A DNA stretch of 64,000 bases, taken from the NCBI GenBank assembly GCA_013153495.1, contig JAADEH010000012.1:558001-622000 (forward strand). Reading direction: 5' to 3'. The translations under genes and the position numbers were made by a program. How positions within the stretch are numbered: the first letter of the stretch is position 1; each line of letters starts with the position of its first letter. The DNA comes from Aquificota bacterium. Lineage in GTDB: Bacteria > Aquificota > Aquificia > Aquificales > Aquificaceae. Below are positions 18,032-26,703 of this stretch, one piece after another. Under the pieces are notes generated by a model that worked only from the letters and a program-made list of their open reading frames with translations, was not told where the DNA came from and ran no database searches.

Positions 18032-18426
18032 CGGACCTCCTTGAAGAGAATTATCGTCGTCAAGATAAAATTCACAAAGAGAACGAAGGTAGAAAGGTAA
18101 GAAACCTTCCTGAACTTAACCCTTTGGGGAGAGTTAAAGTCGTAGTTTTCTATGTTTCCGAGAGTTCTCTTGTAGTTCCTAAGCCACATGGATATAGCCA
18201 CGTTCAGAGAAAGTCCCAGCAAAAGCAGTATTCCCAACCATTTCTCGCCCAATATAAGATACACCAACAGCAGGAAAAAAGCAAACTTGTAGAAGCGGTT
18301 TAGTATCCTTCCGTAAAAGTGTCCCGCAAGGTTTTTGTCCCTATCGGTTCTGAGCAGGACGGGAGCAACCGCACTTAAAATCAAAAATAGTGAACCCGCA
18401 TAGAGAGCTAAAGCTACCTTCTCCAT
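18028..18426 (-). CDS. DUF4149-type integral membrane protein
   Basis: The 132-residue protein has four predicted membrane helices (about 3-24, 46-61, 63-82 and 108-127). The first helix (LYAGSLFLILSAVAPVLL) and the loop with AGHFYGRILNRFYK resemble DUF4149 proteins, whose function is unknown. It overlaps the small membrane protein upstream by 13 nt and infC downstream by 4 nt. Confidence 0.72.
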   Translation of the reverse strand: MEKVALALYAGSLFLILSAVAPVLLRTDRDKNLAGHFYGRILNRFYKFAFFLLLVYLILGEKWLGILLLLGLSLNVAISMWLRNYKRTLGNIENYDFNSPQRVKFRKVSYLSTFVLFVNFILTTIILFKEVR

Positions 18427-18530
18427 CTTTTTCTTTTACTCATCTCCGTTCTTATGTATCGGAAGGCAAAGCCCGAAAGGAAGAGAACCGTAATAAGCCC
18501 GATAATTGCGAGGATAAGGATATACTTCAA
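18414..18530 (-). CDS. 38-residue single-span membrane protein (TTG start)
   Basis: A short frame between fumA and the DUF4149 gene. TTG at 18530-18528 overlaps the fumA stop as TTGA, a classic coupling arrangement, and GGAGAGG stands just before it. The product begins with KYILILAIIGLITVLFLSG, one strongly hydrophobic helix (about residues 3-23), followed by a basic tail (KRKRWRR). Positive charge at the C-terminus suggests an N-out, C-in topology. It overlaps the next gene by 13 nt. Hydrophobic codon bias and tight overlaps on both sides argue that it is real. No family is recognised. Confidence 0.6.
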   Translation of the reverse strand: MKYILILAIIGLITVLFLSGFAFRYIRTEMSKRKRWRR

Positions 18531-19372
18531 ATTTCCCTCTCCGCATGCCTCGAGGCATGGCACTGGATGTTCACCGCAACGGGAAGGGAAGCTATGTGGC
18601 AGGGATACATCTCCACCTTAACGTCCACAGCGGTTACGGTCCCTCCAAAGCCCATCGGTCCCAAGCCGAGCTTGTTTATGTCCTCTATAAGCTCCTCTTC
18701 CACCTTAGCTATGAGGGGGTCGGGGTGCCTCTCACCGTGGGGTCTGAGGAGAGCCTTCTTTGCAAGATACGCACAGTATTCAAAGTTTCCCCCTATACCG
18801 ACCCCTACCGTGAGGGGAGGACAGGCATTGGGTCCCGCATTCTTCACAGTCTCGAGTATAAACCTCTTTGCTCCTTCCCAGCCGTCCGCAGGCTTGAGCA
18901 TAGCGAGTCGGGAAGTATTCTCGGAACCAGCTCCCTTGGGTGCAACCGTTATCTTAACTCTATCCCCGGGGACCACCTCCGTGTGGATTATGGCAGGGGT
19001 GTTGTCTCCGGTGTTCTTACGCTCAAAGAGGGGGTCCCAGACCATAGATGCTCTCAAAAGCCCCTCTTCGGTCGCCTGCCTCACGCCTTCGTTCACAGCC
19101 TCTTCCAAAGTCCCGCCCTCTATTACGACCTCCTGACCGACCTCTATAAAGACCACCGTAACGCCCGTATCCTGACAGTAAGGCATCTTCTCCTCGGAAG
19201 CTATCTGAGCGTTCAGAAGTATCTGCTGAAGGACCTCTCTACCGAGAGGTGATTCTTCCCTTTTGACCGCCTCCTGGAAAAGAGCTACCGTCTCCTGCGG
19301 TATCTCGTAGTTAGCTTTTATCGTAAGTTCCTTAACTGCCTCGGTTATCTCACGAGCTTGGACTTTTCTCAC
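18527..19372 (-). CDS. fumA: Class I fumarate hydratase, alpha subunit
   Basis: The 281-residue protein matches the N-terminal (alpha) part of the oxygen-sensitive iron-sulfur fumarases. Three candidate 4Fe-4S cysteines are visible: C66 (PYCQDTG), C184 (NACPPLTVG) and C271 (NIQCHASR). It interconverts fumarate and malate; with mdh and acnA it fits the reductive TCA cycle. A beta subunit is needed but no such gene lies in the window. The start overlaps mdh by 23 nt. Confidence 0.93.
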   Translation of the reverse strand: MRKVQAREITEAVKELTIKANYEIPQETVALFQEAVKREESPLGREVLQQILLNAQIASEEKMPYCQDTGVTVVFIEVGQEVVIEGGTLEEAVNEGVRQATEEGLLRASMVWDPLFERKNTGDNTPAIIHTEVVPGDRVKITVAPKGAGSENTSRLAMLKPADGWEGAKRFILETVKNAGPNACPPLTVGVGIGGNFEYCAYLAKKALLRPHGERHPDPLIAKVEEELIEDINKLGLGPMGFGGTVTAVDVKVEMYPCHIASLPVAVNIQCHASRHAEREI

Positions 19373-20357
19373 CTAAGAACACCTCCGCTACTTCGACGGT
19401 TTTCTTAACCGACTCAACCGACCTCTCCCACATCTGACGCTCCTCTTCTATCATAGGCACCTTTATTATGTCTTCAACCCCGTTGGCACCGAGCTTGACG
19501 GGAACGCCCACGCAAAAGCCCTTAACGCCGTAATACTCTCCCGCCTCCCCGTCCAAGTAAACGGAGCAGGGGAATATCCTCCTGCTGTTAGTTACCAGAG
19601 CTTCTACCATGTCCACCACCGCAGCGGCAGGAGCATAATAAGCGGAAGTTCCCATGAGATTTACTATCTCCCCTCCACCGAAGCGGGTTCTCTCTATTAT
19701 GGAGCTGAGCCTTTCCTTCGGAATTAAGTCCTTGAGGGGAATTCCGCCCACATTGGATATGGATATCAGAGGCACCATCTCGTCCCCGTGCCCACCTATA
19801 ACGTAGGCATGTATGTCCTTCGGGGATACCCTAAGTTCCTCCGCTATGAAGGTCTTAAAGCGTGCGGAGTCGAGAACCCCAGCCATACCGACCACCCTGT
19901 TTGCGGGAAACCCGCTCAGCTTGTAGGCAGCGTAGGTCATGATATCCACAGGGTTCGTAACCACTATGAGTATCGAGTTGGGAGCGTATTGACGAACCCT
20001 CGAGATTATGGTCGAGAGTATCTTTATGTTAGCCTCTAACAGGTCTTCCCGGGACATACCCGGTCTTCTGGGAAAGCCTGCGGTGATAACCACTATGTCG
20101 CTGTCCACCATGGGTTCGTATCCGTCCCCCTCCGGGGAAACGGTGAAGCCGTCTATCTTCGTGTCTATGTCCATAGCTGCTACCATCTGCTTCATGTCCA
20201 GAGCCTTACCCTTTACCGGTTCAAAGACCTTATCACCGTCCCTCCTGGGGATGTCGAAGAGCCTGACGTCCGCAAATCCCTTTATGGCAAGAAGGCTCGC
20301 CACATGCTCTCCCACATTTCCCGCTCCCACCACGGAAACTACTTTTCTCATAGCCAT
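19350..20357 (-). CDS. mdh: Malate dehydrogenase
   Basis: The 335-residue protein has the Rossmann GAGNVG (11-16), the substrate-binding loop AGFPRRPGMSRED (Arg at 97-98, malate rather than lactate type) and the catalytic His in GGHGDEM (H190). It belongs to the lactate-dehydrogenase-like group of malate dehydrogenases. A GGAGGTGGTG Shine-Dalgarno precedes the ATG. In an autotroph it would work mainly in the reductive direction, oxaloacetate to malate. Confidence 0.95.
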   Translation of the reverse strand: MAMRKVVSVVGAGNVGEHVASLLAIKGFADVRLFDIPRRDGDKVFEPVKGKALDMKQMVAAMDIDTKIDGFTVSPEGDGYEPMVDSDIVVITAGFPRRPGMSREDLLEANIKILSTIISRVRQYAPNSILIVVTNPVDIMTYAAYKLSGFPANRVVGMAGVLDSARFKTFIAEELRVSPKDIHAYVIGGHGDEMVPLISISNVGGIPLKDLIPKERLSSIIERTRFGGGEIVNLMGTSAYYAPAAAVVDMVEALVTNSRRIFPCSVYLDGEAGEYYGVKGFCVGVPVKLGANGVEDIIKVPMIEEERQMWERSVESVKKTVEVAEVFLGEKSPSS

Positions 20358-20369
20358 AACACCACCTCC

Positions 20370-22349
20370 TCAGTTACCTACCCCCTGAGCCTGCTTCTTC
20401 TTTATGTAGTTGAGCCTTCCTCCACCGAGCAGAACCTCTATCTGATAGGGGGTCAAGTTGTATCTGCAGAGCACCTCTTCACCGGTAGTTTTGTTTATTA
20501 CCACCACCTCTTTACCTTCCTTCAGCCTCTCACGAAGGTCGGGTATCTCTATTTCGTCTCCGAGAGAGAACTTGTCGTAATCGTCCTTGTCCACAAACTC
20601 TAAGGGGACTATGCCGAAGTTTACGAGGTTGGCATGGTGAATTCTTGCAAAGGACTTGGCTATGACCGCCCTGACCCCTAAGAACCTCGGTGCGAGCGCT
20701 GCGTGTTCCCTCGAAGAACCTTGTCCGTAGTTCTCACCTCCTATTATCACACCCGCTTTACCCTTCTCCTTTATAGTCTTCATTCGGGGAACGAACTCAG
20801 GGTCAACGTAGTGATAGACGTATTCGGAAATTGCGTATATGTTTGACCTAAGGGGAAGTATCTTCGCTCCCGCAGGCATTATGTGGTCCGTGGTTATGTT
20901 ATCTCCCACTATCAGAGCTACTTCAGCCTCAATTTTGTCGGGAAGCTCGTCGAAGGGAGGCAGAGGTTTTATGTTCGGTCCCCTGTATATCTCCACCTTT
21001 TTGGCTTCCTCCTCGGGAAGAGGCTCTATAAAGGCTTCGTCCCCGTAGGGGAACTTTTCGGGCATCTGAACCCTTATCCACTTTGCTCCCGTTTTCTCTG
21101 CGAGCCTCCGAGGGTCTATTATCTCTCCGGCTATGGCACAGGCTACGCAGGTCTCAGGTGAAGCGAGATAGACCTTCGCATCTGGGGTTCCGGACCTGCC
21201 TTCGAAGTTCCTGTTAAAGCTCCTCACAGATACCCCACCGCTCGGGGGAGCGTATCCCATACCTATGCAGGGTCCGCAGGCACTTTCGAGAATTCTCGCT
21301 CCAGCTTTCAGGAAGTTGAGCAATCCTCCGTTCTGGGTTATAAGCTCTAAAGCTTGCTTTGAGCCGGGTGCTACCGCAAAGACCACATCCGGGTGCACTT
21401 TCCTACCTTCCAAGAGTTTTGCGCTTCTGGTTAAGTCCACAAAGGAAGAGTTGGTGCACGAACCTATAACCACCTGGTCAACCTTTATCCCCTCTATTTC
21501 CCTGACGGGAACCACGTTGTCGGGAGAGTGGGGCTGAGCAATCAGGGGTTCAAGCTCCGAGAGGTTTATCTCTATAACCTCGTCGTATTCCGCATCGGGG
21601 TCGGGGAGTAGCTCTATCCAGTCCTGCTCCCTTCCCTGAGCCTTGAGATACGCTCTCGTTATCTCGTCGGAAGGGAATATGGAGGTGGTCGCTCCCAGCT
21701 CCGCACCCATGTTGGTTATAGTCGCTCTCTCGGGAACGGAAAGCTCCTTTATACCCTCTCCGAAGTATTCAAAAATCTTTCCCAGTCCTCCTTTGACGGT
21801 TAAGCGTCTGAGAAGCTCAAGGATTATGTCCTTGGCAGTTACCCAGTCGGGGAGTTTGCCGGTGAGCTTAACCCCCACTATCTTGGGCATCTTCATGTAG
21901 AAGGGTTCTCCAGCCATCGCAGCGGCAACGTCCAAGCCACCCGCACCTATGGCAAGCATTCCAACCCCACCGCTCGTGGGAGTGTGAGAGTCAGAACCCA
22001 AGAGGGTTTTCCCGGGCTTTGCGAACCTCTCCACGTGAACCTGATGGCATATACCGTTTCCCGGCTTTGAGAGCCATATTCCGAAACGCTTTGCCACCGT
22101 CATAAGGTATTTATGGTCGTCGGGGTTTCTGAAGTCCGTCTGGAGCATGTTGTGGTCTATGTAGCTTACCGATAACTCCGTCCTGACACGGGGGACACCC
22201 ATGGCTTCAAACTCTAAATAAGCCATAGTTCCCGTAGCGTCCTGAGTGAGGGTCTGGTCTATTTTGATGGCTATCTCCTCTCCCGGTTCCATCTTTCCCG
22301 CTACCAAGTGGTCCCTGATTATCTTCCAAGCAACCGTTCCCTTAGCCAT
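20370..22349 (-). CDS. acnA: Aconitate hydratase
   Basis: The 659-residue iron-sulfur isomerase has cluster cysteines in GSCTNSS and ACGPCIGMG and the swivel domain at the end (GAKILPLRSNIYAISEY; GENYGQGSSREHAALAPRFLG). It interconverts citrate and isocitrate. The length fits the shorter mitochondrial-like aconitases of Aquificae rather than the 850-900-residue AcnA or AcnB of proteobacteria. It is the first gene of the acnA-mdh-fumA run and has AGGAGGTAGG before its ATG. Confidence 0.95.
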   Translation of the reverse strand: MAKGTVAWKIIRDHLVAGKMEPGEEIAIKIDQTLTQDATGTMAYLEFEAMGVPRVRTELSVSYIDHNMLQTDFRNPDDHKYLMTVAKRFGIWLSKPGNGICHQVHVERFAKPGKTLLGSDSHTPTSGGVGMLAIGAGGLDVAAAMAGEPFYMKMPKIVGVKLTGKLPDWVTAKDIILELLRRLTVKGGLGKIFEYFGEGIKELSVPERATITNMGAELGATTSIFPSDEITRAYLKAQGREQDWIELLPDPDAEYDEVIEINLSELEPLIAQPHSPDNVVPVREIEGIKVDQVVIGSCTNSSFVDLTRSAKLLEGRKVHPDVVFAVAPGSKQALELITQNGGLLNFLKAGARILESACGPCIGMGYAPPSGGVSVRSFNRNFEGRSGTPDAKVYLASPETCVACAIAGEIIDPRRLAEKTGAKWIRVQMPEKFPYGDEAFIEPLPEEEAKKVEIYRGPNIKPLPPFDELPDKIEAEVALIVGDNITTDHIMPAGAKILPLRSNIYAISEYVYHYVDPEFVPRMKTIKEKGKAGVIIGGENYGQGSSREHAALAPRFLGVRAVIAKSFARIHHANLVNFGIVPLEFVDKDDYDKFSLGDEIEIPDLRERLKEGKEVVVINKTTGEEVLCRYNLTPYQIEVLLGGGRLNYIKKKQAQGVGN

Positions 22350-22366
22350 GCCTACCTCCTGACTCT

Positions 22367-22381
22367 TAAAACGACGTTTTA
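22367..22381. repeat. Perfect inverted repeat upstream of acnA
   Basis: TAAAACG and CGTTTTA flank a single A, just upstream of the acnA Shine-Dalgarno and downstream of its predicted -10. The position suits an operator or a 5'-leader hairpin. Confidence 0.45.
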
Positions 22382-22386
22382 GAAGG

Positions 22387-22413
22387 ATTATCCTATTTTA
22401 AGCCTTTTGTCAA
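22387..22413 (-). promoter_or_regulatory. Putative sigma-70-type promoter of acnA operon
   Basis: On the minus strand a perfect TTGACA (22413-22408) is followed after 15 nt by GATAAT (22392-22387). It is oriented toward acnA, and the leader would be about 35 nt and contain the inverted repeat and the Shine-Dalgarno. Confidence 0.5.
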
Positions 22414-22477
22414 GAAAGGCAAAGGCACCCGAGCATTTCCACGGGGAATATTTACCACACGGGTTTTACGTCTGCAA

Positions 22478-22483
22478 TACAAT
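22478..22483 (+). promoter_or_regulatory. Putative -10 element of fabD
   Basis: TACAAT ends 8 nt before the fabD ATG, with aattctcc between and no Shine-Dalgarno. A leaderless message is suggested; no -35 is obvious. Confidence 0.35.
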
Positions 22484-22491
22484 AATTCTCC

Positions 22492-23430
22492 ATGGGTAAG
22501 CTGGCATACGTTTTTCCGGGGCAGGGTTCTCAGTATGTGGGAATGGCTTACGACTTTTACAGGGAGTTCCACCAGTCCGCAGACGTTTTTCACGAAGCGG
22601 AGCACTCTCTGAGAATGTCCCTTCCTGACATAGTTGACGTGGTTCTTAAAGGTCCCGAAGAACAGCTCAATAGAACCATATACACCCAGCCGGGAATACT
22701 CGTGGCTTCCTATGCCATATACAGAGCCATGGAGGCTGTTGGCTTCCCGAAACCCGACTTTGTGGCAGGTCATTCCCTCGGAGAATACACGGCTCTCCTC
22801 GTGGCTGGGGGAATAGAACTCTTTGAGGCGGTTCGGCTCACGTATCTCAGGGGCAAATACATGCAGGAGGCGGTCCCCGAAGGGAAAGGTGCTATGAGTG
22901 CGGTTTTAAAAATACCTCCTTCGGAGGTAGAGGAGGTTTGCAAAGAGGCACAGAGCTACGGAGTCGTAGAGCCTGCCAACTACAACTCACCCCAGCAGAC
23001 GGTTATATCGGGGGAAAAGCAGGCGGTAGAAAAGGCTGGGGAGCTTGCCAAGGAAAGGGGAGCGAGGGTAATACCCCTGAAGGTCTCCGTTCCCTCCCAC
23101 TGTTCCCTGATGAAGGACGCTGCTGACGCTTTCAGGCTGAAGCTCGCTCAAACCCCCATAAAGAACATAAACACACCTCTCGTGCAGAACTTCACCGCAA
23201 AGGAACACACAATGGCTCACGAGATAAGGGAAAACCTATACAGGCAGATATTCTCACCTGTCAGGTGGTTCCAGAGCGTAGAATACATGGTTTCCCAAGG
23301 GGTAGATACCTTCGTAGAGGTCGGTCCCAAGAACGTCCTTTCCAAACTCATTCAGCAAACTGCTCCTAACGTTAGGGTCTTTAATGTGGAAAAGGTGGAA
23401 GACCTTGAAAAGGTAAAGAATGCTATATAG
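22492..23430 (+). CDS. fabD: Malonyl-CoA:ACP transacylase
   Basis: The 312-residue protein starts with AYVFPGQGSQYVGM and holds the nucleophile S95 in GHSLGEYTAL and the paired His in PSHCSLM, as in FabD. It loads malonyl groups on acyl carrier protein for fatty acid synthesis. No other fab genes are nearby. It is divergent from acnA and followed after 23 nt by an unknown gene with its own Shine-Dalgarno. Confidence 0.95.
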   Translation: MGKLAYVFPGQGSQYVGMAYDFYREFHQSADVFHEAEHSLRMSLPDIVDVVLKGPEEQLNRTIYTQPGILVASYAIYRAMEAVGFPKPDFVAGHSLGEYTALLVAGGIELFEAVRLTYLRGKYMQEAVPEGKGAMSAVLKIPPSEVEEVCKEAQSYGVVEPANYNSPQQTVISGEKQAVEKAGELAKERGARVIPLKVSVPSHCSLMKDAADAFRLKLAQTPIKNINTPLVQNFTAKEHTMAHEIRENLYRQIFSPVRWFQSVEYMVSQGVDTFVEVGPKNVLSKLIQQTAPNVRVFNVEKVEDLEKVKNAI

Positions 23431-23453
23431 ATTAGCCTTTCGGGAGGTTCATT

Positions 23454-23834
23454 ATGGGGGCGATTGGACCATACCATTACAAGGTGTGGGTCATAGGGGA
23501 CATCTTAGACAAGTATGAAAACTGCAAGAACGGAGCGAGAAAGCCCAAGGGTAAGCTCTTTGTCAAACCCGATGCGGAGGAAAAACTTCACAGGGACGGA
23601 TACTTCGTGAACATAGTCATCTACGCAGTTGACATAGAGAATATAATAGAGAGACTCGAGTATCCCCTAAACGAGATAATAAGAAAGAGATACTTTGAAG
23701 GGGACGTCAGAACCTTTATGGAAGATTACGGGATAAGGAGCAAAAGGGAGGCGAGAAAACTCATAGTCAGAGCGGTAAACAAGTTCTTCCACGAGATAGA
23801 GAAGTATAGAAGAAGCACCAAAAGGACAGCCTAA
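23454..23834 (+). CDS. Conserved-looking protein of unknown function, possible helix-turn-helix
   Basis: The 126-residue basic protein has a beta-rich first half and a helical second half. The stretch from about residue 68 (PLNEIIRKRYFEGDVRTF to the C-terminus) resembles the spacing of sigma-region-4 or RinA-like helix-turn-helix proteins: a first helix with RKRY, an acidic turn, then two helices rich in Arg and Lys. This likeness is weak and I do not name a family. GGGAGG-type Shine-Dalgarno before ATG. It follows fabD by 23 nt. Confidence 0.65.
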   Translation: MGAIGPYHYKVWVIGDILDKYENCKNGARKPKGKLFVKPDAEEKLHRDGYFVNIVIYAVDIENIIERLEYPLNEIIRKRYFEGDVRTFMEDYGIRSKREARKLIVRAVNKFFHEIEKYRRSTKRTA

Positions 23835-25564
23835 TCCCTTATAAAGAGCCTGTTCTCCTCATACCAGCCCCAGACGGTGGGGAAGAGGTTTCCAAAGCGG
23901 TCATAGACTGCCATAAGGCTCTTCGGGGTAGCTATGAATATCATGGGTTGTTCCTGGGTGATAATCTTATACATCTCCTTGTAAATCTGAACTCTCTTGG
24001 AGAAGTCCAGCTCAACCGCTCCCTTGTCTATCAGCTCGTCCACCCGGGCTTCCCACTCGGTGGCGGGCTTCTTTTGCCTCGGATACCACATGTGGAGTCC
24101 ACCCGAAGAGTGCCACACATTCCTCCCGAAGTGCGGGTCCATAGAACCCGTCAACCCTATTATTACCGCTTCCCACTGGTAAGGGGGAGCTGTAAGCCGT
24201 GAGACGAGGGAGTTAAAGTCTATGGGCTGGAAGTGAACTTCTATGCCTATCTTTTTAAGGTCTTCCTTAATTATGTTGCCTATGGTTTCCCTCTCCTTGT
24301 TCCCCGCATTGGTTATTAGGGTAAACTTAAGGTCGTTGCCTTCGGGGTCTTCGAGTATGCCGTCCCCGTCCCTGTCCTTAAAACCTATGCTTTCGAGGAG
24401 TTTTCGTGCTTTCTCGAGGTCGTAATCGAATTTCGGATAAAAGTCCTCGTCGTAATAGGGTCGGTTGGCTTCCGTTATGGGCGTGTAGAGAGGTTTAGCG
24501 AGTCCGTTGTAAACGAGGGAGCATATCCCCTCCCTGTCTATTGCGTGGGATATGGCTATGCGAAACACCCTGTTCTGAAACCACTTGAGTTTGTATTTGG
24601 GTATGTCCGCGTTGGGGTTCTGATTGAAGACTAAAAAGGTCGTGGAGGGCGTTGAGCCGAGGTCATAGACCTTCAGGTTTTTATCCTCTATCTTTGCCAC
24701 CTGCTGTATGTCCTGGGGCCTGAGTCCTATGTAGTCCACCTCTTTGCTTTTGAACTTCAGAAGGGCTGTATCTGGGTCGCTGACGATAATCCCGACCTTC
24801 CTTTCGATGTAGGGGAGCTTTTTGTTCTCCTGGTCCCTCTCGTAGTAATAGGGGTTTCGTTCATACACTACCCTCTGTCCTTTAACGTATTCCTTTATGA
24901 CCCAGGGACCTGTCCCCACTATATCTTTTGGGTCCGTGTTTACGTTCCAGGCGGTGTTGAAGGTGCCTTCCCTTACGAACTTCTCGAGCTTGTGCTTGGG
25001 TAGTATCTCCGCACTCAGAGCGTTGAGGAAAGGGGCAAAAGGCTCGGGTAGGGTAAATCTCACCGCGTAGCGGTCCACTTTTTCTACCTTTATCTTCTTT
25101 CCTTTAATGGTCAGTATGTCCCGGGTGGAAGAGGGTATGGAGTCGTTGTAGTAAATCTGGTTAAAGGTGAAAACAACGTCGTCCGCGGTGAAGGGCGTTC
25201 CGTCGCTCCACCTTACGTCTTTTCTAAGATAGAAGGTCCACACCTTACCGTCGGGGGAGACTTCCCAGCGATCCGCGAGGTCCGGCTCTGGTTTCATGGT
25301 CTTGAGGTTGAGCTTCGTAAGTCCCGAAAATAGGTCCCCTATAACTGCGGTGGAGGTGGTTTCCTGGGCGAGGGCGGGATTGAGGGTTTTTGGGTCTCCG
25401 TTTAGGATAAAGTAAAGGGTTCCTCCCTCCTTTCCCACCGTAGGCTGGAAGTCATTTGGGTTTAAGGTTATAAACTCGATCTTCCCCCCTTCCGGGGATT
25501 TGAGCAGGTGAAAGGGCAGGAAAGCTAAGAAAACCGCTATCAGAGCACCGAGAATAGGCTTCAT
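23831..25564 (-). CDS. Family 5 extracellular solute-binding protein (peptide/nickel type)
   Basis: The 577-residue protein has an N-terminal hydrophobic segment (residues 4-20) and then a periplasmic family 5 binding domain with the usual TLNPALAQE, ADRWEVSPDGKVWTFYLR and WSDGTPFTADDVVFTF signatures. It would bind peptides, nickel chelates or similar ligands. There is no lipobox cysteine, so it is either secreted or anchored by the N-terminal helix. No permease or ATPase gene is adjacent, so the transporter is unlinked or the protein has another role. Its stop overlaps the convergent gene by 4 nt. Confidence 0.9.
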   Translation of the reverse strand: MKPILGALIAVFLAFLPFHLLKSPEGGKIEFITLNPNDFQPTVGKEGGTLYFILNGDPKTLNPALAQETTSTAVIGDLFSGLTKLNLKTMKPEPDLADRWEVSPDGKVWTFYLRKDVRWSDGTPFTADDVVFTFNQIYYNDSIPSSTRDILTIKGKKIKVEKVDRYAVRFTLPEPFAPFLNALSAEILPKHKLEKFVREGTFNTAWNVNTDPKDIVGTGPWVIKEYVKGQRVVYERNPYYYERDQENKKLPYIERKVGIIVSDPDTALLKFKSKEVDYIGLRPQDIQQVAKIEDKNLKVYDLGSTPSTTFLVFNQNPNADIPKYKLKWFQNRVFRIAISHAIDREGICSLVYNGLAKPLYTPITEANRPYYDEDFYPKFDYDLEKARKLLESIGFKDRDGDGILEDPEGNDLKFTLITNAGNKERETIGNIIKEDLKKIGIEVHFQPIDFNSLVSRLTAPPYQWEAVIIGLTGSMDPHFGRNVWHSSGGLHMWYPRQKKPATEWEARVDELIDKGAVELDFSKRVQIYKEMYKIITQEQPMIFIATPKSLMAVYDRFGNLFPTVWGWYEENRLFIRD

Positions 25565-25577
25565 TCCCTATTTATGA

Positions 25578-25583
25578 TATACT
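25578..25583 (+). promoter_or_regulatory. Putative -10 element of atpC
   Basis: TATACT ends 9 nt before the atpC ATG. On the other strand TATCAT (25579-25574) overlaps it and lies 9 nt before the start of the binding-protein gene, so the two divergent genes may share one promoter core. Confidence 0.35.
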
Positions 25584-25592
25584 TTTAGGGCG

Positions 25593-25988
25593 ATGATAAG
25601 GGTGGAGATAGTAACACCGCAAGGTCTTTCCTTCTCTAAGGAAGTAAGTTCCGTCAATATCCCCACAGTAGAGGGAGAGATAGGAGTCTTAGAAAAGCAC
25701 ATGTATTTGATGACCTTGCTCAAGCCTGGATTGGTCTATTTCGACGGAGACGAAAAGAAGGGCATGGCTGTAACTTACGGTGTGGTGGACATAACCCCCG
25801 AAAAGGTTCTCATACTTGCGGAAGAAGCTTACGAGGTGGGAGATATAGACGTGGGCAAGGCTAAGGAAGAGTTTGAGGAAGCCGTTAGGAAGCTCGCTAC
25901 CGCTCAGACCTTAGAAGAGATTAAGGAGTGGGAGAAGATTAAGGAGAAGGCTCAAGCCCTCTTAGAAGTAGTTGAGCGGGTCAGATAA
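25593..25988 (+). CDS. atpC: F1F0 ATP synthase epsilon subunit
   Basis: The 131-residue protein has the epsilon beta-barrel domain (VTPQGLSFSKEVSSV; PTVEGEIGVLEKH) and the two-helix C-terminal domain (about 90-131). It couples and regulates rotation between F1 and F0. It stands apart from the rest of an atp operon, which is not in the window. Confidence 0.93.
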   Translation: MIRVEIVTPQGLSFSKEVSSVNIPTVEGEIGVLEKHMYLMTLLKPGLVYFDGDEKKGMAVTYGVVDITPEKVLILAEEAYEVGDIDVGKAKEEFEEAVRKLATAQTLEEIKEWEKIKEKAQALLEVVERVR

Positions 25989-26685
25989 ACCTTTCCCCTT
26001 CTTCAGAGGAAAAGTCCATTTATACCAGTCCGACAGGCACAGGCTTTCCGTAGATTTAGTTCTCTTCTTATCCCGGTCGAAGGGAATAAGGAAGTCTTCA
26101 AGAGTAATAGATTTGGGGGCGGGCTTTGGCTTCCTTTCTGTCGTCATTGCAAAAAAGTTCGGCTCAAAGGTCGTCGCTTTAGAAAAGGACAAAAGTCTTT
26201 TTGAACTGCTCAAGAGAAATGTAGAGGTCAACCACCTTACGGGGTATATAACACCCGTTCTCGGAGATGTCAGAGAAGTCCACAGGCTCTTTAAGAGGGG
26301 GGAGTTCGACGTGGTCATAACCAATCCACCCTTTTATCCCTCTCGCTACGGCGTGGAAGACGGAGGAACTCACTTTGAAAAGGAAACTACCCTGAAAGAT
26401 TTCCTGTCCGCTTCCTCTTATCTTCTGAGGGACGGCGGGTATCTAAACCTCTTAATCCCCGCTTTCAGGCTTGCGGAGAGCTTTCGCTACATGGAGGAGG
26501 TAAATCTTCCACCGAGGTTTCTCACGGTGATGTATCCCACTGTTCACAAGGAAGGTAAGTTGTGTGTGGTGTCTTCAATAAGAAACGTTCCCGGTCCAAT
26601 CAGGGTTGAGAAAGCGCTTTTTATAAACAAACCCGAAGGAGGATACACCGAAGAGGTGGAGCGCATATTAGAGGGTTTCCTGTGA
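25972..26685 (+). CDS. TrmN6-like N6-adenine methyltransferase
   Basis: The 237-residue class I methyltransferase has a SAM-binding DLGAGFGFLS (47-56) and the amino-methylating NPPF motif (118-121). The N-terminal HLYQSDRHRLSVDLVL resembles the start of TrmN6, which methylates A37 of tRNA1-Val in Escherichia coli. The start is a TTG 17 nt inside atpC, which keeps the family N-terminus; no later start would. Alternative: another N6-adenine or N5-glutamine methyltransferase. Confidence 0.8.
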   Translation: MSGSDKPFPFFRGKVHLYQSDRHRLSVDLVLFLSRSKGIRKSSRVIDLGAGFGFLSVVIAKKFGSKVVALEKDKSLFELLKRNVEVNHLTGYITPVLGDVREVHRLFKRGEFDVVITNPPFYPSRYGVEDGGTHFEKETTLKDFLSASSYLLRDGGYLNLLIPAFRLAESFRYMEEVNLPPRFLTVMYPTVHKEGKLCVVSSIRNVPGPIRVEKALFINKPEGGYTEEVERILEGFL

Positions 26686-26690
26686 TGTGC

Positions 26691-26696
26691 TATAAT
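26691..26696 (+). promoter_or_regulatory. Putative -10 element of the DUF507 gene
   Basis: A perfect TATAAT ends 7 nt before the ATG at 26704. The gap aaggcgg contains only a weak AAGG. A leaderless or nearly leaderless message is likely. Confidence 0.45.
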
Positions 26697-26703
26697 AAGG
26701 CGG

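Noticed and set aside
18440-18546. ATG-started minus-strand frame after fumA, in another frame from the small membrane protein
   Set aside because: Its product is a mixed, tyrosine- and proline-rich string without a helix; the TTG frame has better overlaps and a membrane segment.
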